Shown here piece by piece: positions 52,105 to 59,947 of a stretch of DNA of 64,000 nucleotides. Origin of the DNA: Zemynaea arenosa (GTDB taxonomy: Bacteria > Pseudomonadota > Gammaproteobacteria > Burkholderiales > Burkholderiaceae_D); NCBI RefSeq assembly GCF_004614185.1, contig NZ_SPVF01000006.1:19091-83090 (forward strand). The letters are read 5' to 3'. How positions within the stretch are numbered: position 1 is the stretch's first letter; every line of letters begins with the position of its first letter. Both the position numbers and the translations under genes were made by a program. Below the pieces are notes generated by a model. It was not told the DNA's origin, did not search any database, and worked only from the letters and a program-made list of their open reading frames with translations.

Positions 52105-52670
52105 TCCAGCAGCGCCTTCACGTCATGCACCACGTCGTCCGCGGGGCGGCCGAATGGCTGCAGCGCGCGCAGGCGGCCCTGCGGGTCGACGTAATACAGA
52201 TAGGACGAATGGCCCATGGTGTAGCCGCCGCGCGCCTGCACTTTTTTGGTGGCGCTGATGCCGTAGGCCTGGCGGATCGCCTCCATCTGGGCGGGCGTGC
52301 CGGTGATACCGACGAAGGTCTTGTCGAAGTTGGCCAGGTATTCGCGCAGCACCTTGGGCGTGTCGCGTTCCGGGTCCACGGTGATGAAGACGACCTGCAA
52401 GCGGTCCGCCAGCGGGCCCAGTTTGGCGCGCGCGTTGGCCAGCATGGCCAGCGAGATGGGGCAGACGTCGCGGCAGGTGGCGTAGCCGAATTCCAGGATC
52501 ACCACCTTGCCCTTCTGTGCAGCCAGCGAGAACTGCGTGCCGTCGGCGGCGGGCAGCGCGATCTCGGGCGCGGGGCGCGGCGGATCGAAGGTGCCGGCCT
52601 TCAGCGCGGGAGCGGCCTGCAGGGCGGCGGCGGCGCACAGGATGACGGCGGCCATGACATGCTTCAGCAT
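52101..52670 (-). CDS. SCO1/SenC-family copper chaperone-like protein
   Basis: Exported thioredoxin-fold protein of 189 residues with a signal peptide ending near LQAAPAL. It keeps the copper-binding set: C66 and C70 in GYATCRDVCP and H154 in TMGHSSY. SCO proteins deliver copper to the CuA centre of oxidases or to other cuproenzymes, or act as thiol reductases. Unusually it lies inside an ABC uptake operon rather than beside cytochrome oxidase genes. The start MLKHVMAA overlaps the substrate-binding protein stop (TGATG). Confidence 0.92.
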   Translation of the reverse strand: MLKHVMAAVILCAAAALQAAPALKAGTFDPPRPAPEIALPAADGTQFSLAAQKGKVVILEFGYATCRDVCPISLAMLANARAKLGPLADRLQVVFITVDPERDTPKVLREYLANFDKTFVGITGTPAQMEAIRQAYGISATKKVQARGGYTMGHSSYLYYVDPQGRLRALQPFGRPADDVVHDVKALLE

Positions 52671-53701
52671 CAGATATTCACCTTGACCGGCTGCACCGCG
52701 CGCACGAAGGACTGGTCCACGTAGCGCTCGAAGGCGATCGGCTGCTTGACCGTACCCGCCTGCAGGGACAGGTGCATCAGGTCGTCGAATTCGGCGGGAA
52801 TCATGCGCAGGTCGCCGTAGGTCACGCGGTCCGGCGGGTTCTCCATCACGTAGCGCAAGACCTTGGGGTCCTGGTTGAAGAAGCTGCGCTGGGACGCGAT
52901 CTGCGCGGCCTTCATGCGGTGCGCAGGGTCGGAGTCCAGCCAGGTGCCCGCAGCCTGGATGTGGTTCACCAGGTCCTGCACCAGTGGGCGCTGTTCGTCG
53001 ATCAGCTGCTCGCGCACCGTGAGCACGCAGCAGATGTAGTTGGGCCATTCGTCGCGCGTGAGCGCCAACGGGCGCGCATAGCCCTTGCGCTGGGCGGCCG
53101 CGCCAAAGGGTTCGCCGGTGCAGTAGGCGTCGATGGCGTCCGCGTACAGCGCGGCAGGCATGTCCGGCGGCGCCATCTCGAAGATGCGCACGTCCTTGAT
53201 GTCCATGCCTTCGCGCGCCAGCATCTTGCGCAGGAAAAGATAGTCCACCGCGAAGCGGCTCGGGATGGCGATGCGCTTGCCGCGCAGGTCCGCGAAATGG
53301 CGGTAGGGCGAATCGGTGTGCACCATGATCGAGGCGCCGGAACGGTGGCCCAGCGAGACGATCTTGAGCGGGATGCGCGCGTTCACCAGGTCCATGACCA
53401 GGGGCGCCAGCATGTACGCGGCCTGGATGCGGCCGGACATCAGCGACTCCTTCACCTCCGGCCAGCCGCTGAACTTGCGGTACTTGAAGCCGGGACCGTG
53501 CGCGTTCGCCGACACGGCGCGGGCGGTACAGGCGATGGGCAGGGTGAGATTGCAGGTGACCGGTAGGCCGCCCACCACCAGCCCGTCCTTCGACTGCGCA
53601 GGCGCGCAGCCCACCAGCGGCAGAGCCGCGGCGGCCATCCCACGCAGGAGGGCACGGCGGCGCAAGGACTCGGGCTGAGGGTCGGACGAAGGCTCGAACA
53701 T
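52670..53701 (-). CDS. ABC substrate-binding protein, NrtA/SsuA-like, Tat lipoprotein signal
   Basis: Protein of 343 residues. The N-terminus has a twin-arginine-like block RRRALLRGMAAAALPLVGC ending in a lipobox, so it is probably exported by Tat and lipid-anchored. The body is a two-lobed NMT1/NrtA-like fold (GLPVTCNLTLPIACTARAVS, then SGRIQAAYMLAPLVMDL and the hinge region AIPSRFAVDYLFLRKML). First gene of the operon. Start MFEPSSDPQPES is used because an earlier in-frame ATG coincides with the likely -10 box. The ligand is unknown. Confidence 0.88.
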   Translation of the reverse strand: MFEPSSDPQPESLRRRALLRGMAAAALPLVGCAPAQSKDGLVVGGLPVTCNLTLPIACTARAVSANAHGPGFKYRKFSGWPEVKESLMSGRIQAAYMLAPLVMDLVNARIPLKIVSLGHRSGASIMVHTDSPYRHFADLRGKRIAIPSRFAVDYLFLRKMLAREGMDIKDVRIFEMAPPDMPAALYADAIDAYCTGEPFGAAAQRKGYARPLALTRDEWPNYICCVLTVREQLIDEQRPLVQDLVNHIQAAGTWLDSDPAHRMKAAQIASQRSFFNQDPKVLRYVMENPPDRVTYGDLRMIPAEFDDLMHLSLQAGTVKQPIAFERYVDQSFVRAVQPVKVNI

Positions 53702-53726
53702 GGTCAGGACAGTGAGGCGTCGGCGC

Positions 53727-53750
53727 ATTGTACACTGGGAATTACGTAAT
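53727..53750 (-). promoter_or_regulatory. Promoter and operator-like palindrome of the ABC/SCO operon
   Basis: On the minus strand a TACAAT -10 box (53732-53727) lies 25 bases before the ATG. The perfect palindrome ATTACGTAAT (53741-53750) sits in the spacer region just upstream, where a bound repressor would block polymerase. Confidence 0.45.
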
Positions 53751-53763
53751 GGTACGAAAAGTT

Positions 53764-53775
53764 GGAAACGTTTCC
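53764..53775. promoter_or_regulatory. Second palindrome in the divergent kinase/ABC gap
   Basis: GGAAACGTTTCC is a perfect 12-base palindrome midway between the divergent ABC/SCO operon and the histidine kinase gene. It could be a separate operator; the binding protein is unknown. Confidence 0.4.
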
Positions 53776-53812
53776 TAATTGCGTGACTCTGGCGGGCATG
53801 TCACGATAAGGC

Positions 53813-55636
53813 ATGACGTCCACCCCGCCCCGGGCTTCCGCCTTCGGCCCGCTCGAGCGCCGCCTTCTCCTCATCGTCCTCGCCGCCGTGCTGCCGGTCG
53901 TGGCCCTGTCCTGGGTGCTCCTGACCGGGAATGCGGAGCGCCAGCGCAGCGCCCTGCTGGCCAGCGCGCGCACCGTCACCACCACCATCGTCTCCGCGCT
54001 GGACGCGGACTTCGACGCCACCATCTCGGCGCTCGACGCGCTGGCGGCCAGCCCGCGCCTGCGCGAGCATGACCTGCCGCGCTTCCGCCAGGAGGCGCTG
54101 GACCTGATCGCACGGCGCGGCTGGACCAATGTGGTGCTGTCGACGCCGGATGCGCAGCAGGTCATGAATGCCGCCCGGCCGCAGACGGCGGCCCTGCAGG
54201 GCCGCATGGACACCCCGGGCATCGCGGCGACGGCCCGCACCGGCGCCGCCAGCATCGGCAACGTGCTCTACAGCCCGCGGCTGAACCAGTACACCTATTC
54301 CGTGAAGGTGCCGGTGCGCGAGGATGGAAAGGTCGTGTACGTGCTGACCGCGGTGCTGGCGACGGCCCGAGCGCAGGCCCTGATGCGCCAGCAGGACCTC
54401 CCGCCGGACGCCCTGCTGACGGTCATGGACCGCAACCGCACCACTACAGCGCGCTCGCTCGATCCCGCGCGCTGGGTGGGACGCCCCGCTTCGCGCACGC
54501 TGACTACCTTGCTGGACCGGAGCAACAGCGGTGGCTGGGCCATGACCACGACGCTGGAGGGCCGGCCGGTCTACACGCTGTGGCACCAGTCCACGCACAG
54601 CGGCTGGGCCAGCGCCATCGGCATTCCGCCCGAATCCATCGAAGGTCCGGTGCGGCGCCAGTATGCGCTGCTGGCGGCGGGCATCGCCGCCTCGGTGGCG
54701 CTGGGCGTGATCATCGCCTTCATTGTGGCGCGCACCATCCTGCGCCCCGCCAAGCAGCTGGAAGCGGCGGCGCTGGACGTGGGCCGTGGCGTGGCGCCCA
54801 CGATTCCCGCCACCACGCTGCCGGAGCTGCGCCAGGTCGGCCTGGCGCTCGGACAGGCGCACCGCGAACGCGAGCAGCACCTGGCCAGCGAACGCCAGCT
54901 GCGCGCCCAGGAGCAGGAGGCCCGCGTGGCGGCCGAAAACGCGAATGCGGCCAAGGACGAATTCCTTGCCATGCTGGGACATGAGCTGCGCAACCCGCTG
55001 GCGCCCATCTACAACGCAGCCCAGCTGCTGCCGCATGTGGCGGCGGATGCGCGCAAGGTGCGCCAGCTCTCCACGGTGCTGGAGCGCCAGGCCAGCCACC
55101 TTACGCGCATGGTCAACGACCTGCTCGACGTGTCGCGCGTGACGCGCAAGATCGTGGTGCTGCAAAAGGACACAGTGGACCTGAACGGCGTGGTGCCGGA
55201 AGCGCTGGAGCAGGTGCAGGCGCTGGCGGCGGACAAGCAGCAGGAGGTCCGGATGACGCTCGCGGCGGAACCGGCGCTGGTCCACGCGGACCGCACCCGC
55301 ATGATCCAGGTGGTGGCCAACCTCCTGCAGAACGCCGTCAAGTTCACGCCGGATGCAGGCCAGATCGAGGTGCGCGTGGAAACGGATGCGCAGCAGGTGC
55401 GCGTGACGGTGCGCGACAACGGCATGGGCATTCCGGCGCGCCTGCTGCCACAGGTGTTCGACCTGTTCAAACAGGGCGAGCATGGGCTGGACCGGCACCA
55501 CGGCGGACTGGGGCTCGGCCTCTCGCTCACGCGCGGGCTGGTGGAGCTGCATGGCGGGACCATCACGGCAGCGAGCGACGGGCCGGGCCAAGGCAGCACC
55601 TTCGCGGTGACCCTGCCGCGGATCACCAGCGCTTAG
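53813..55636 (+). CDS. Membrane sensor histidine kinase with periplasmic Cache-like domain
   Basis: Kinase of 607 residues. Two helices (about 18-40 and 282-304) bracket a periplasmic domain of the dCache type. A HAMP-like linker and coiled coil follow, then HisKA with phospho-acceptor H in MLGHELRNPLAP (about residue 389) and an HATPase domain with N box NLLQNAVKF, G1 DNGMGIPA and G2 GGLGLGLSL. No receiver domain and no adjacent response regulator gene, so the partner is elsewhere. Divergent from the ABC/SCO operon; the shared gap has two palindromes. Confidence 0.92.
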   Translation: MTSTPPRASAFGPLERRLLLIVLAAVLPVVALSWVLLTGNAERQRSALLASARTVTTTIVSALDADFDATISALDALAASPRLREHDLPRFRQEALDLIARRGWTNVVLSTPDAQQVMNAARPQTAALQGRMDTPGIAATARTGAASIGNVLYSPRLNQYTYSVKVPVREDGKVVYVLTAVLATARAQALMRQQDLPPDALLTVMDRNRTTTARSLDPARWVGRPASRTLTTLLDRSNSGGWAMTTTLEGRPVYTLWHQSTHSGWASAIGIPPESIEGPVRRQYALLAAGIAASVALGVIIAFIVARTILRPAKQLEAAALDVGRGVAPTIPATTLPELRQVGLALGQAHREREQHLASERQLRAQEQEARVAAENANAAKDEFLAMLGHELRNPLAPIYNAAQLLPHVAADARKVRQLSTVLERQASHLTRMVNDLLDVSRVTRKIVVLQKDTVDLNGVVPEALEQVQALAADKQQEVRMTLAAEPALVHADRTRMIQVVANLLQNAVKFTPDAGQIEVRVETDAQQVRVTVRDNGMGIPARLLPQVFDLFKQGEHGLDRHHGGLGLGLSLTRGLVELHGGTITAASDGPGQGSTFAVTLPRITSA

Positions 55637-56248
55637 CTAGCGAGCGGCGCCGCGCTGGTTGGCACCGGCCGCCAGGTCCAGCGCATCGTCCAGGCGATCG
55701 TTCCCCCAGAACATCTCAGCGCCGATGAAGAAGGAGGGCGCGCCGAACACGCCGCGTCTTTGCGCTTCCTCGGTGCGGGCGCGCAGGCGCTGGCGGACTT
55801 CGTCGCTGGCGGCGCCATGCAGCATCTGCTGCGGGTCCGCGCCATGCTGGCGCAGGAGCGCCGACAAGGCCTCTTCGTTTTCGATGTCCTGGTCGTGCAC
55901 GAAGTTGAGCTCAAAGATGTCGCGGATGAAGGCGGCTTGCCACGGCTGGCCTTCCGCCGCTGTCGCCAGCCGCGCGGGCAGCACCGAGCGGCGCGGGAAC
56001 ACGGACGGCTTGCGCCATCCGAGACCATATTTGCGGCACTGCCGCTCCATGTCCACCCACACCCACGCACCCTTTTCCTTCTGCAGCACAAAGGGCGAGT
56101 TATCCCAGCCGAAGGCCTTGAACACGGGGCCCAGCAGGAACGGGCGGTACACGATGTCCACGCCCCGTTCCCGCGCCAGCGCCTCGATGCGCATGGCACT
56201 CAGGTAGCTGTAGTTGCTGGCAAAGTCGAACCAGAATTCGATGGGCAT
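55637..56248 (-). CDS. DsbA-family 2-hydroxychromene-2-carboxylate isomerase-like protein
   Basis: Cytoplasmic kappa-GST-like protein of 203 residues. The active-site start is FDFASNYSYLS, with Ser where thiol oxidoreductases have CxxC, as in HCCA isomerases that use glutathione in aromatic degradation. The conserved GVFGAPSFFIGAEMFWGNDRLD lies near the C-terminus. A GAGGAG site precedes the ATG. No aromatic-degradation genes are nearby, so the physiological substrate is open. Its stop abuts the stop of the converging kinase gene. Confidence 0.9.
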   Translation of the reverse strand: MPIEFWFDFASNYSYLSAMRIEALARERGVDIVYRPFLLGPVFKAFGWDNSPFVLQKEKGAWVWVDMERQCRKYGLGWRKPSVFPRRSVLPARLATAAEGQPWQAAFIRDIFELNFVHDQDIENEEALSALLRQHGADPQQMLHGAASDEVRQRLRARTEEAQRRGVFGAPSFFIGAEMFWGNDRLDDALDLAAGANQRGAAR

Positions 56249-56286
56249 GGCGCTCCTCGTGAAGGTTTCCGATGGGTAGGCCGCCC

Positions 56287-56292
56287 ATCATA
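56287..56292 (-). promoter_or_regulatory. Candidate -10 box (TATGAT) of the isomerase-like gene
   Basis: On the minus strand TATGAT (5 of 6) lies 38 bases before the ATG; the -35 region is weak. Confidence 0.35.
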
Positions 56293-56323
56293 GCGTGAGC
56301 GCGAAAAGTCATCAGGGCTGTGC

Positions 56324-56353
56324 TTGACGGGCCGGCATCGGGCTCTCTACGCT
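56324..56353 (+). promoter_or_regulatory. Possible promoter of the NTF2-like gene
   Basis: TTGACG (56324-56329, 5 of 6) and TACGCT (56348-56353, 3 of 6) with an 18-base spacer, about 45 bases before the ATG. Confidence 0.35.
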
Positions 56354-56398
56354 GGTAGCGCAGGCCCTGGACTCAACCACCTTCAAAAGGAGCGCATC

Positions 56399-56845
56399 AT
56401 GAGTACGCAGGAAAACAAACAGCTGTGCCAGAAGGGATATGAACTGTTCATGCGCGGCGCGATCCCCGAGCTGCTCAGTTTCTATCACGACGACGCGGTG
56501 TGGATCCAGCCGGAGATGGACCACACTCCCTACGGCGGCATGCATCGCACCAAGGCGGGAATCGCCAGCTTCTTCCAGAAGTTGAACGACACACTGGAGC
56601 TGGTCGCCATGAAACCCGAGCAATACATCGCGGAAGGCGACAAGGTCGTGGTCACGGGCCAGGCCACCTGGAAAGCCCGCGCCACCGGTATCCGGTTCGA
56701 CAGTCCGTGGGTGCACCTCTTCACCGTCCGCGACGGCAAGGTCGCCATGGCGCAGATGTGGTCGGACACGGCCGCCAGCGAGCACGCGCTGCGTCCCACG
56801 GCTGCTGCGCGCGGCGCACGCCCGCAGCCGGAAGCGCGCCACTGA
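56399..56845 (+). CDS. NTF2-like/SnoaL-family protein
   Basis: Small cytoplasmic cone-fold protein of 148 residues: helix KQLCQKGYELFMRGAIPELL, then VWIQPEMDHTPYGGMHRTKAGIASFF, and the strand ending HLFTVRDGKVAMAQMWSD. The fold serves as isomerase, hydrolase or binding protein; no function can be given. AAAAGGAG lies 6 bases before the ATG. The last 20 residues are Ala/Arg/Pro-rich and probably disordered. Confidence 0.85.
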   Translation: MSTQENKQLCQKGYELFMRGAIPELLSFYHDDAVWIQPEMDHTPYGGMHRTKAGIASFFQKLNDTLELVAMKPEQYIAEGDKVVVTGQATWKARATGIRFDSPWVHLFTVRDGKVAMAQMWSDTAASEHALRPTAAARGARPQPEARH

Positions 56846-56870
56846 CGGCGGACAGGTGGCCGCGTGCGGG

Positions 56871-57122
56871 TCAGGCGGATTGCAGACGCTCGACGGCGAA
56901 GCCGATCTGCTCCAGCGCGGCGGCGGCGCGGTCCAGCGAACGGTAGACCGCCGGCTCGAGCGTGGCCACGTCCAGCAGCATGCCCTCGTCGCCCTTGCGG
57001 CCCAGCAGGCGGATCATCCAGTCGGTGCGCGACATCGGCACGCGCACCAGCACCGCGCTCTTGAGCAGGCCGGCGCCATAGTCGCGGCGGGCCTGGTCGG
57101 GGGTACGGTGACATTCGGTCAT
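56871..57122 (-). CDS. Hypothetical protein of about 83 residues
   Basis: Not recognised. From MTECHRTPDQARRDYG the product is small, with a helical second half (DVATLEPAVYRSLDRAAAALEQIGFAVERL). The start is uncertain: two further in-frame Met codons lie upstream, in a region with 12-base direct repeats. The codon pattern and the regular hydrophobic spacing of the C-terminal helix support a real gene. No partner in the neighbourhood. Confidence 0.55.
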   Translation of the reverse strand: MTECHRTPDQARRDYGAGLLKSAVLVRVPMSRTDWMIRLLGRKGDEGMLLDVATLEPAVYRSLDRAAAALEQIGFAVERLQSA

Positions 57123-57150
57123 GGTCGGTCCTGGTGGTTCATGGTCGGTC
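57119..57150. repeat. Two 12-base direct repeats
   Basis: TCATGGTCGGTC occurs at 57119-57130 and again at 57139-57150, a 20-base period, around the start of the small hypothetical gene. It could be a tandem slippage product or a binding-site pair. Confidence 0.6.
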
Positions 57151-57384
57151 ATGAGTGGCATGAATATGCAGACGGCTCGATTCTACCTGCGCCGCAGGGA
57201 AGCGATACGGCCATCCGCCATATGCATCGCCCGCGTGATTCATTTCGCGAGATTCCCGTTCGGCGCGCGGCTCGAACTGTTTCGTCATAAGGACCATTCA
57301 GCCATTGTGGTGGCGCGCCATCGGCCTAGACTCGGTGACTCCACCTGCACATCGACACGTGGACAACCGATCAGGAGAAGCATC

Positions 57385-57825
57385 ATGCGTATCGTATCCG
57401 TTGCCGTGCTCGCGGTCCTCGCGGGCGCAGCCGCCGGCGCTGCCGGCCAGTCCAGCATGCAAACCGAACCCGGTGCGCCGGCGCAGCTCGCGGGCGTCAA
57501 CGTCACGGGCCAGCGTACCCCGCTTTCCCACTACTATGTGGCGCCCGAGCAGGTGCATGAGATCAGCGGGGCCTACCTCATGTCCAACAACGCGACCGCG
57601 AAGATCAGCGACCGGCGCAGCAAGCTGTATGTGGATTTTGACGGCCGCGTGACCGAGCTGCAGGCGGTCGGCGAGAACCTGTATGTCTCGCGCGGGAACG
57701 ACATGTCCCTGCAATACAAGCCGGAGTCATTCGGTGCGGGGATGGTGCTGACCTATGTGCCGCGCGAGAGCATGGCCCAGGCCAATCCCGACCGCGTGAC
57801 CCTGTACGCGTCGCGCGAACGCTGA
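57385..57825 (+). CDS. Hypothetical exported protein of 146 residues
   Basis: Not recognised. A signal peptide (MRIVSVAVLAVLAGAAAGAAG) precedes a soluble domain with ISGAYLMSNNATAKISDRRSKLYVDF and a VTELQAVGENLYVSRGND segment, suggesting a small beta-rich periplasmic protein. AGGAG lies 7 bases before the ATG. The 262-base gap upstream holds a weak TAGACT -10 box (57327-57332) and no further gene. Confidence 0.72.
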   Translation: MRIVSVAVLAVLAGAAAGAAGQSSMQTEPGAPAQLAGVNVTGQRTPLSHYYVAPEQVHEISGAYLMSNNATAKISDRRSKLYVDFDGRVTELQAVGENLYVSRGNDMSLQYKPESFGAGMVLTYVPRESMAQANPDRVTLYASRER

Positions 57826-57886
57826 GCCGCTCACGTCGCTGCGGTATGTGCAGGGCGCTGGCACATCGCGTGGCCCTGGCCGCGCG

Positions 57887-57916
57887 ATGACAGCCAGTCA
57901 TCAGCTGAGGTATCCT
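57887..57916 (+). promoter_or_regulatory. Sigma70-type promoter of the DUF885 gene
   Basis: ATGACA (57887-57892, 5 of 6) and TATCCT (57911-57916, 4 of 6) with an 18-base spacer. The start would fall near 57923, giving a leader of only about 22 bases. Confidence 0.45.
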
Positions 57917-57918
57917 CT

Positions 57919-57944
57919 CGGGGTCTCTTTTTCGAGGAACCCCG
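57919..57944 (+). promoter_or_regulatory. Dyad around the DUF885 ribosome-binding site
   Basis: CGGGGT (57919-57924) and ACCCCG (57939-57944) are complementary and bracket the Shine-Dalgarno GAGGA; an inner CTC/GAG pairing covers part of it. The 3' arm ends directly before the ATG. If transcription starts upstream of 57919 the hairpin could limit initiation. Confidence 0.45.
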
Positions 57945-59762
57945 ATGCTTCGTTCGACCTCTCCCCTGCGCGCCATCGCGCTGGCTGCCGCCCTGCTGGC
58001 CGGTAGCGCCTGTGCCCTGCCCGCTTTCGCCGCTCCGGCCGCTGTGTCCGCCCCGCAGGCGGAGCAGAAACTGGACCGTATCGCCAGCCAGTTCTACATC
58101 GCGCGCGCGAAGTTCGATCCGCTGCTGTACGCGACCGCCAATGGCGACAGCCGCTACGACGACCAGATCGGCATGAGCATCGCCCCCAAGGTGCGCGCCA
58201 AGTACTTCGCCGGGAACCACACGCTGCTCAAGCAGCTGCAGGGCATCGACCGCAGCACACTGGCGCCGAAGGCACAGCTGAACTACGACATCCTGGTCTC
58301 CGAGATCGGCAGCCAGCTGGATCTCGAAAAATTCCCCGAGCACCTGCTGCCGCTGAACCACTTCGACAATGTGCCGTCCAACCTGGCCAACTACGCCAGC
58401 GGCACCGGCTCGCAGCCGCTGAATACTCCTCCCCAGTATCGCGCCTACCTGAGCCGCCTGAACCAGCTGCCCGCCTGGATCGACCAGGCCATCGCCAACA
58501 TGAAGGAAGGGATGCGCGTGGGCGTGGTGCAGCCGAAGGCCATCACCGCCAAGATGCTGCCGCAGTTCCAGCAGCTGCGCAGCGCCACCCCGGAGGCGAG
58601 CATCTTCTACACGCCGGTCAAGAACATGCCCGCGTCCTTCAGCGACAAGGACAAGCGCGAGCTGACCGCGGGCTACCGCACGGCGGCCGACAAGATCAGC
58701 GCAGCGCTGGGGCGCCTGAACACCTTCATCGAAAAAGAATACCTGCCGGCGGGCCGCACCACCGCGGGCTACGGCGCCCTGCCGAATGGCGCGGCGTGGT
58801 ACCAGGCGCGCATCAAGAACAACACCAACGTCAACCTGACTCCGGCCGAGATCCATGCACTGGGCCTGAAGGAAGTGGCGCGCATCCAGGCGCAGATGGC
58901 CGCGCTGGCGCCCAAGCTGGGCTATGACGGCCCGCTCAAGGACTTCCCGCAGTGGGTGGCCAAGCAGGACAAGTTCAAGGCCTTCCAGACCGACCAGCAG
59001 GTGCTGGAGAAATACCGCCAGATCTATGGCGTGGTGGCGGCCAAGCTGCCGAACTATTTCAGCCTGCTGCCGAAGGCGAAGCTGGACATCCAGCTGGAGC
59101 CCGAGCTCACCCGGGCCACCGCCTCCGACCACTACACCCCGGTGGCCGCCGATGGTTCGCACCCGGGCGTGTTCTGGGCCGTGGTGAACGACCCGAAGGC
59201 CTACAGCACCGTCGGCATGACGAGCCTGTTCATGCACGAGGGCGTGCCGGGCCACCACCTGCACGCGGCGCTGCTGAAGGAACTGCCGCTGCCGGACTTC
59301 CGCACCTTTTTCACCGAGCATCCGAGCGCCGCGGCCTACACCGAGGGCTGGGCCCTGTACTGCGAGACGCTGGGCCGCGAGTTCGGCCTGTATGAAGACC
59401 CGTCCGCGTACTACGGGCACCTGAACGACGAGATGCTGCGCGCGGTGCGCCTGGTGGTGGACACCGGCATGCACGCCCAGGGCTGGTCGCGCGAGAAAGC
59501 GGTGCAGTACATGATGGACACGCTGGGCTACAGCGAACAGCGCGCCGGCAACCAGATCGAACGCTACATGGTGTGGCCGGGCCAGGCGCTCGCCTACAAG
59601 GTGGGCGCGCTGAAGATCCTGGAGCTGCGCGCCAAGGCGCAGAAGGCGCTCGGCGACAAGTTCACCTACCCGGCCTTCCACGCCGTGGTGCTGGGCGACG
59701 GCACGCTACCGCTGCCGATCCTCGAGCAGCAGGTGGACCGCTGGATCAGCAGCGCAAAGTAA
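57945..59762 (+). CDS. DUF885 family exported metallopeptidase-like protein
   Basis: Protein of 605 residues with a signal peptide (hydrophobic 9-30, cleavage near PAFA/APAA). The family signature is the HEGVPGHHLH motif (about 427-436) followed by the EGWALYCETLG segment, a gluzincin-like zinc site. The usual length of DUF885 proteins is about 570-610, so it is full length. Members are thought to be periplasmic carboxypeptidase-like enzymes, with few tested. It stands alone: a hairpin follows, then the methyltransferase pair. Confidence 0.92.
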   Translation: MLRSTSPLRAIALAAALLAGSACALPAFAAPAAVSAPQAEQKLDRIASQFYIARAKFDPLLYATANGDSRYDDQIGMSIAPKVRAKYFAGNHTLLKQLQGIDRSTLAPKAQLNYDILVSEIGSQLDLEKFPEHLLPLNHFDNVPSNLANYASGTGSQPLNTPPQYRAYLSRLNQLPAWIDQAIANMKEGMRVGVVQPKAITAKMLPQFQQLRSATPEASIFYTPVKNMPASFSDKDKRELTAGYRTAADKISAALGRLNTFIEKEYLPAGRTTAGYGALPNGAAWYQARIKNNTNVNLTPAEIHALGLKEVARIQAQMAALAPKLGYDGPLKDFPQWVAKQDKFKAFQTDQQVLEKYRQIYGVVAAKLPNYFSLLPKAKLDIQLEPELTRATASDHYTPVAADGSHPGVFWAVVNDPKAYSTVGMTSLFMHEGVPGHHLHAALLKELPLPDFRTFFTEHPSAAAYTEGWALYCETLGREFGLYEDPSAYYGHLNDEMLRAVRLVVDTGMHAQGWSREKAVQYMMDTLGYSEQRAGNQIERYMVWPGQALAYKVGALKILELRAKAQKALGDKFTYPAFHAVVLGDGTLPLPILEQQVDRWISSAK

Positions 59763-59776
59763 CTATGGTGCGCATG

Positions 59777-59796
59777 CCGCCGGGACTTCCCGGCGG
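59777..59796 (+). terminator. Hairpin after the DUF885 gene
   Basis: CCGCCGGG and CCCGGCGG form a perfect 8-bp stem with loop ACTT, 14 bases after the stop. No T tract follows, so termination strength is uncertain. Confidence 0.55.
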
Positions 59797-59814
59797 TATC
59801 CCCGAAACGGGAAA

Positions 59815-59834
59815 TACTGTATATTTGTACAGCT
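59815..59834 (+). promoter_or_regulatory. LexA (SOS) box upstream of the methyltransferase pair
   Basis: TACTGTATATTTGTACAGCT matches the E. coli SOS box consensus at 16 of 20 positions and has the invariant CTGT-N8-ACAG core (59817-59832). TATATT inside it (59820-59825) could serve as a -10 box, the usual position for LexA repression. It lies 53 bases after the DUF885 stop and about 115 before the methyltransferase start. Confidence 0.7.
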
Positions 59835-59874
59835 GACCAATCCCCTCATCCGGGGCGAGGCCGACCGGCGCGCC

Positions 59875-59903
59875 TCGACGAGGTTGGCGCAGCCATATAG
59901 AAT
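59875..59903 (+). promoter_or_regulatory. Second candidate promoter of the methyltransferase pair
   Basis: TCGACG (59875-59880, 4 of 6) and TAGAAT (59898-59903, 5 of 6) with a 17-base spacer. A start near 59910 would give a 38-base leader to the TTG at 59948. Confidence 0.45.
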
Positions 59904-59947
59904 CGCGCAGGTCCTTGCCGCCCGCACTTTCGCACCGCAGATTTCAA

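Noticed and set aside
55625..55659. ACCAGCGC/GCGCTGGT inverted repeat across the two converging stops as a terminator
   Set aside because: The loop is 19 bases, there is no T tract and both arms are mostly coding; likely incidental.
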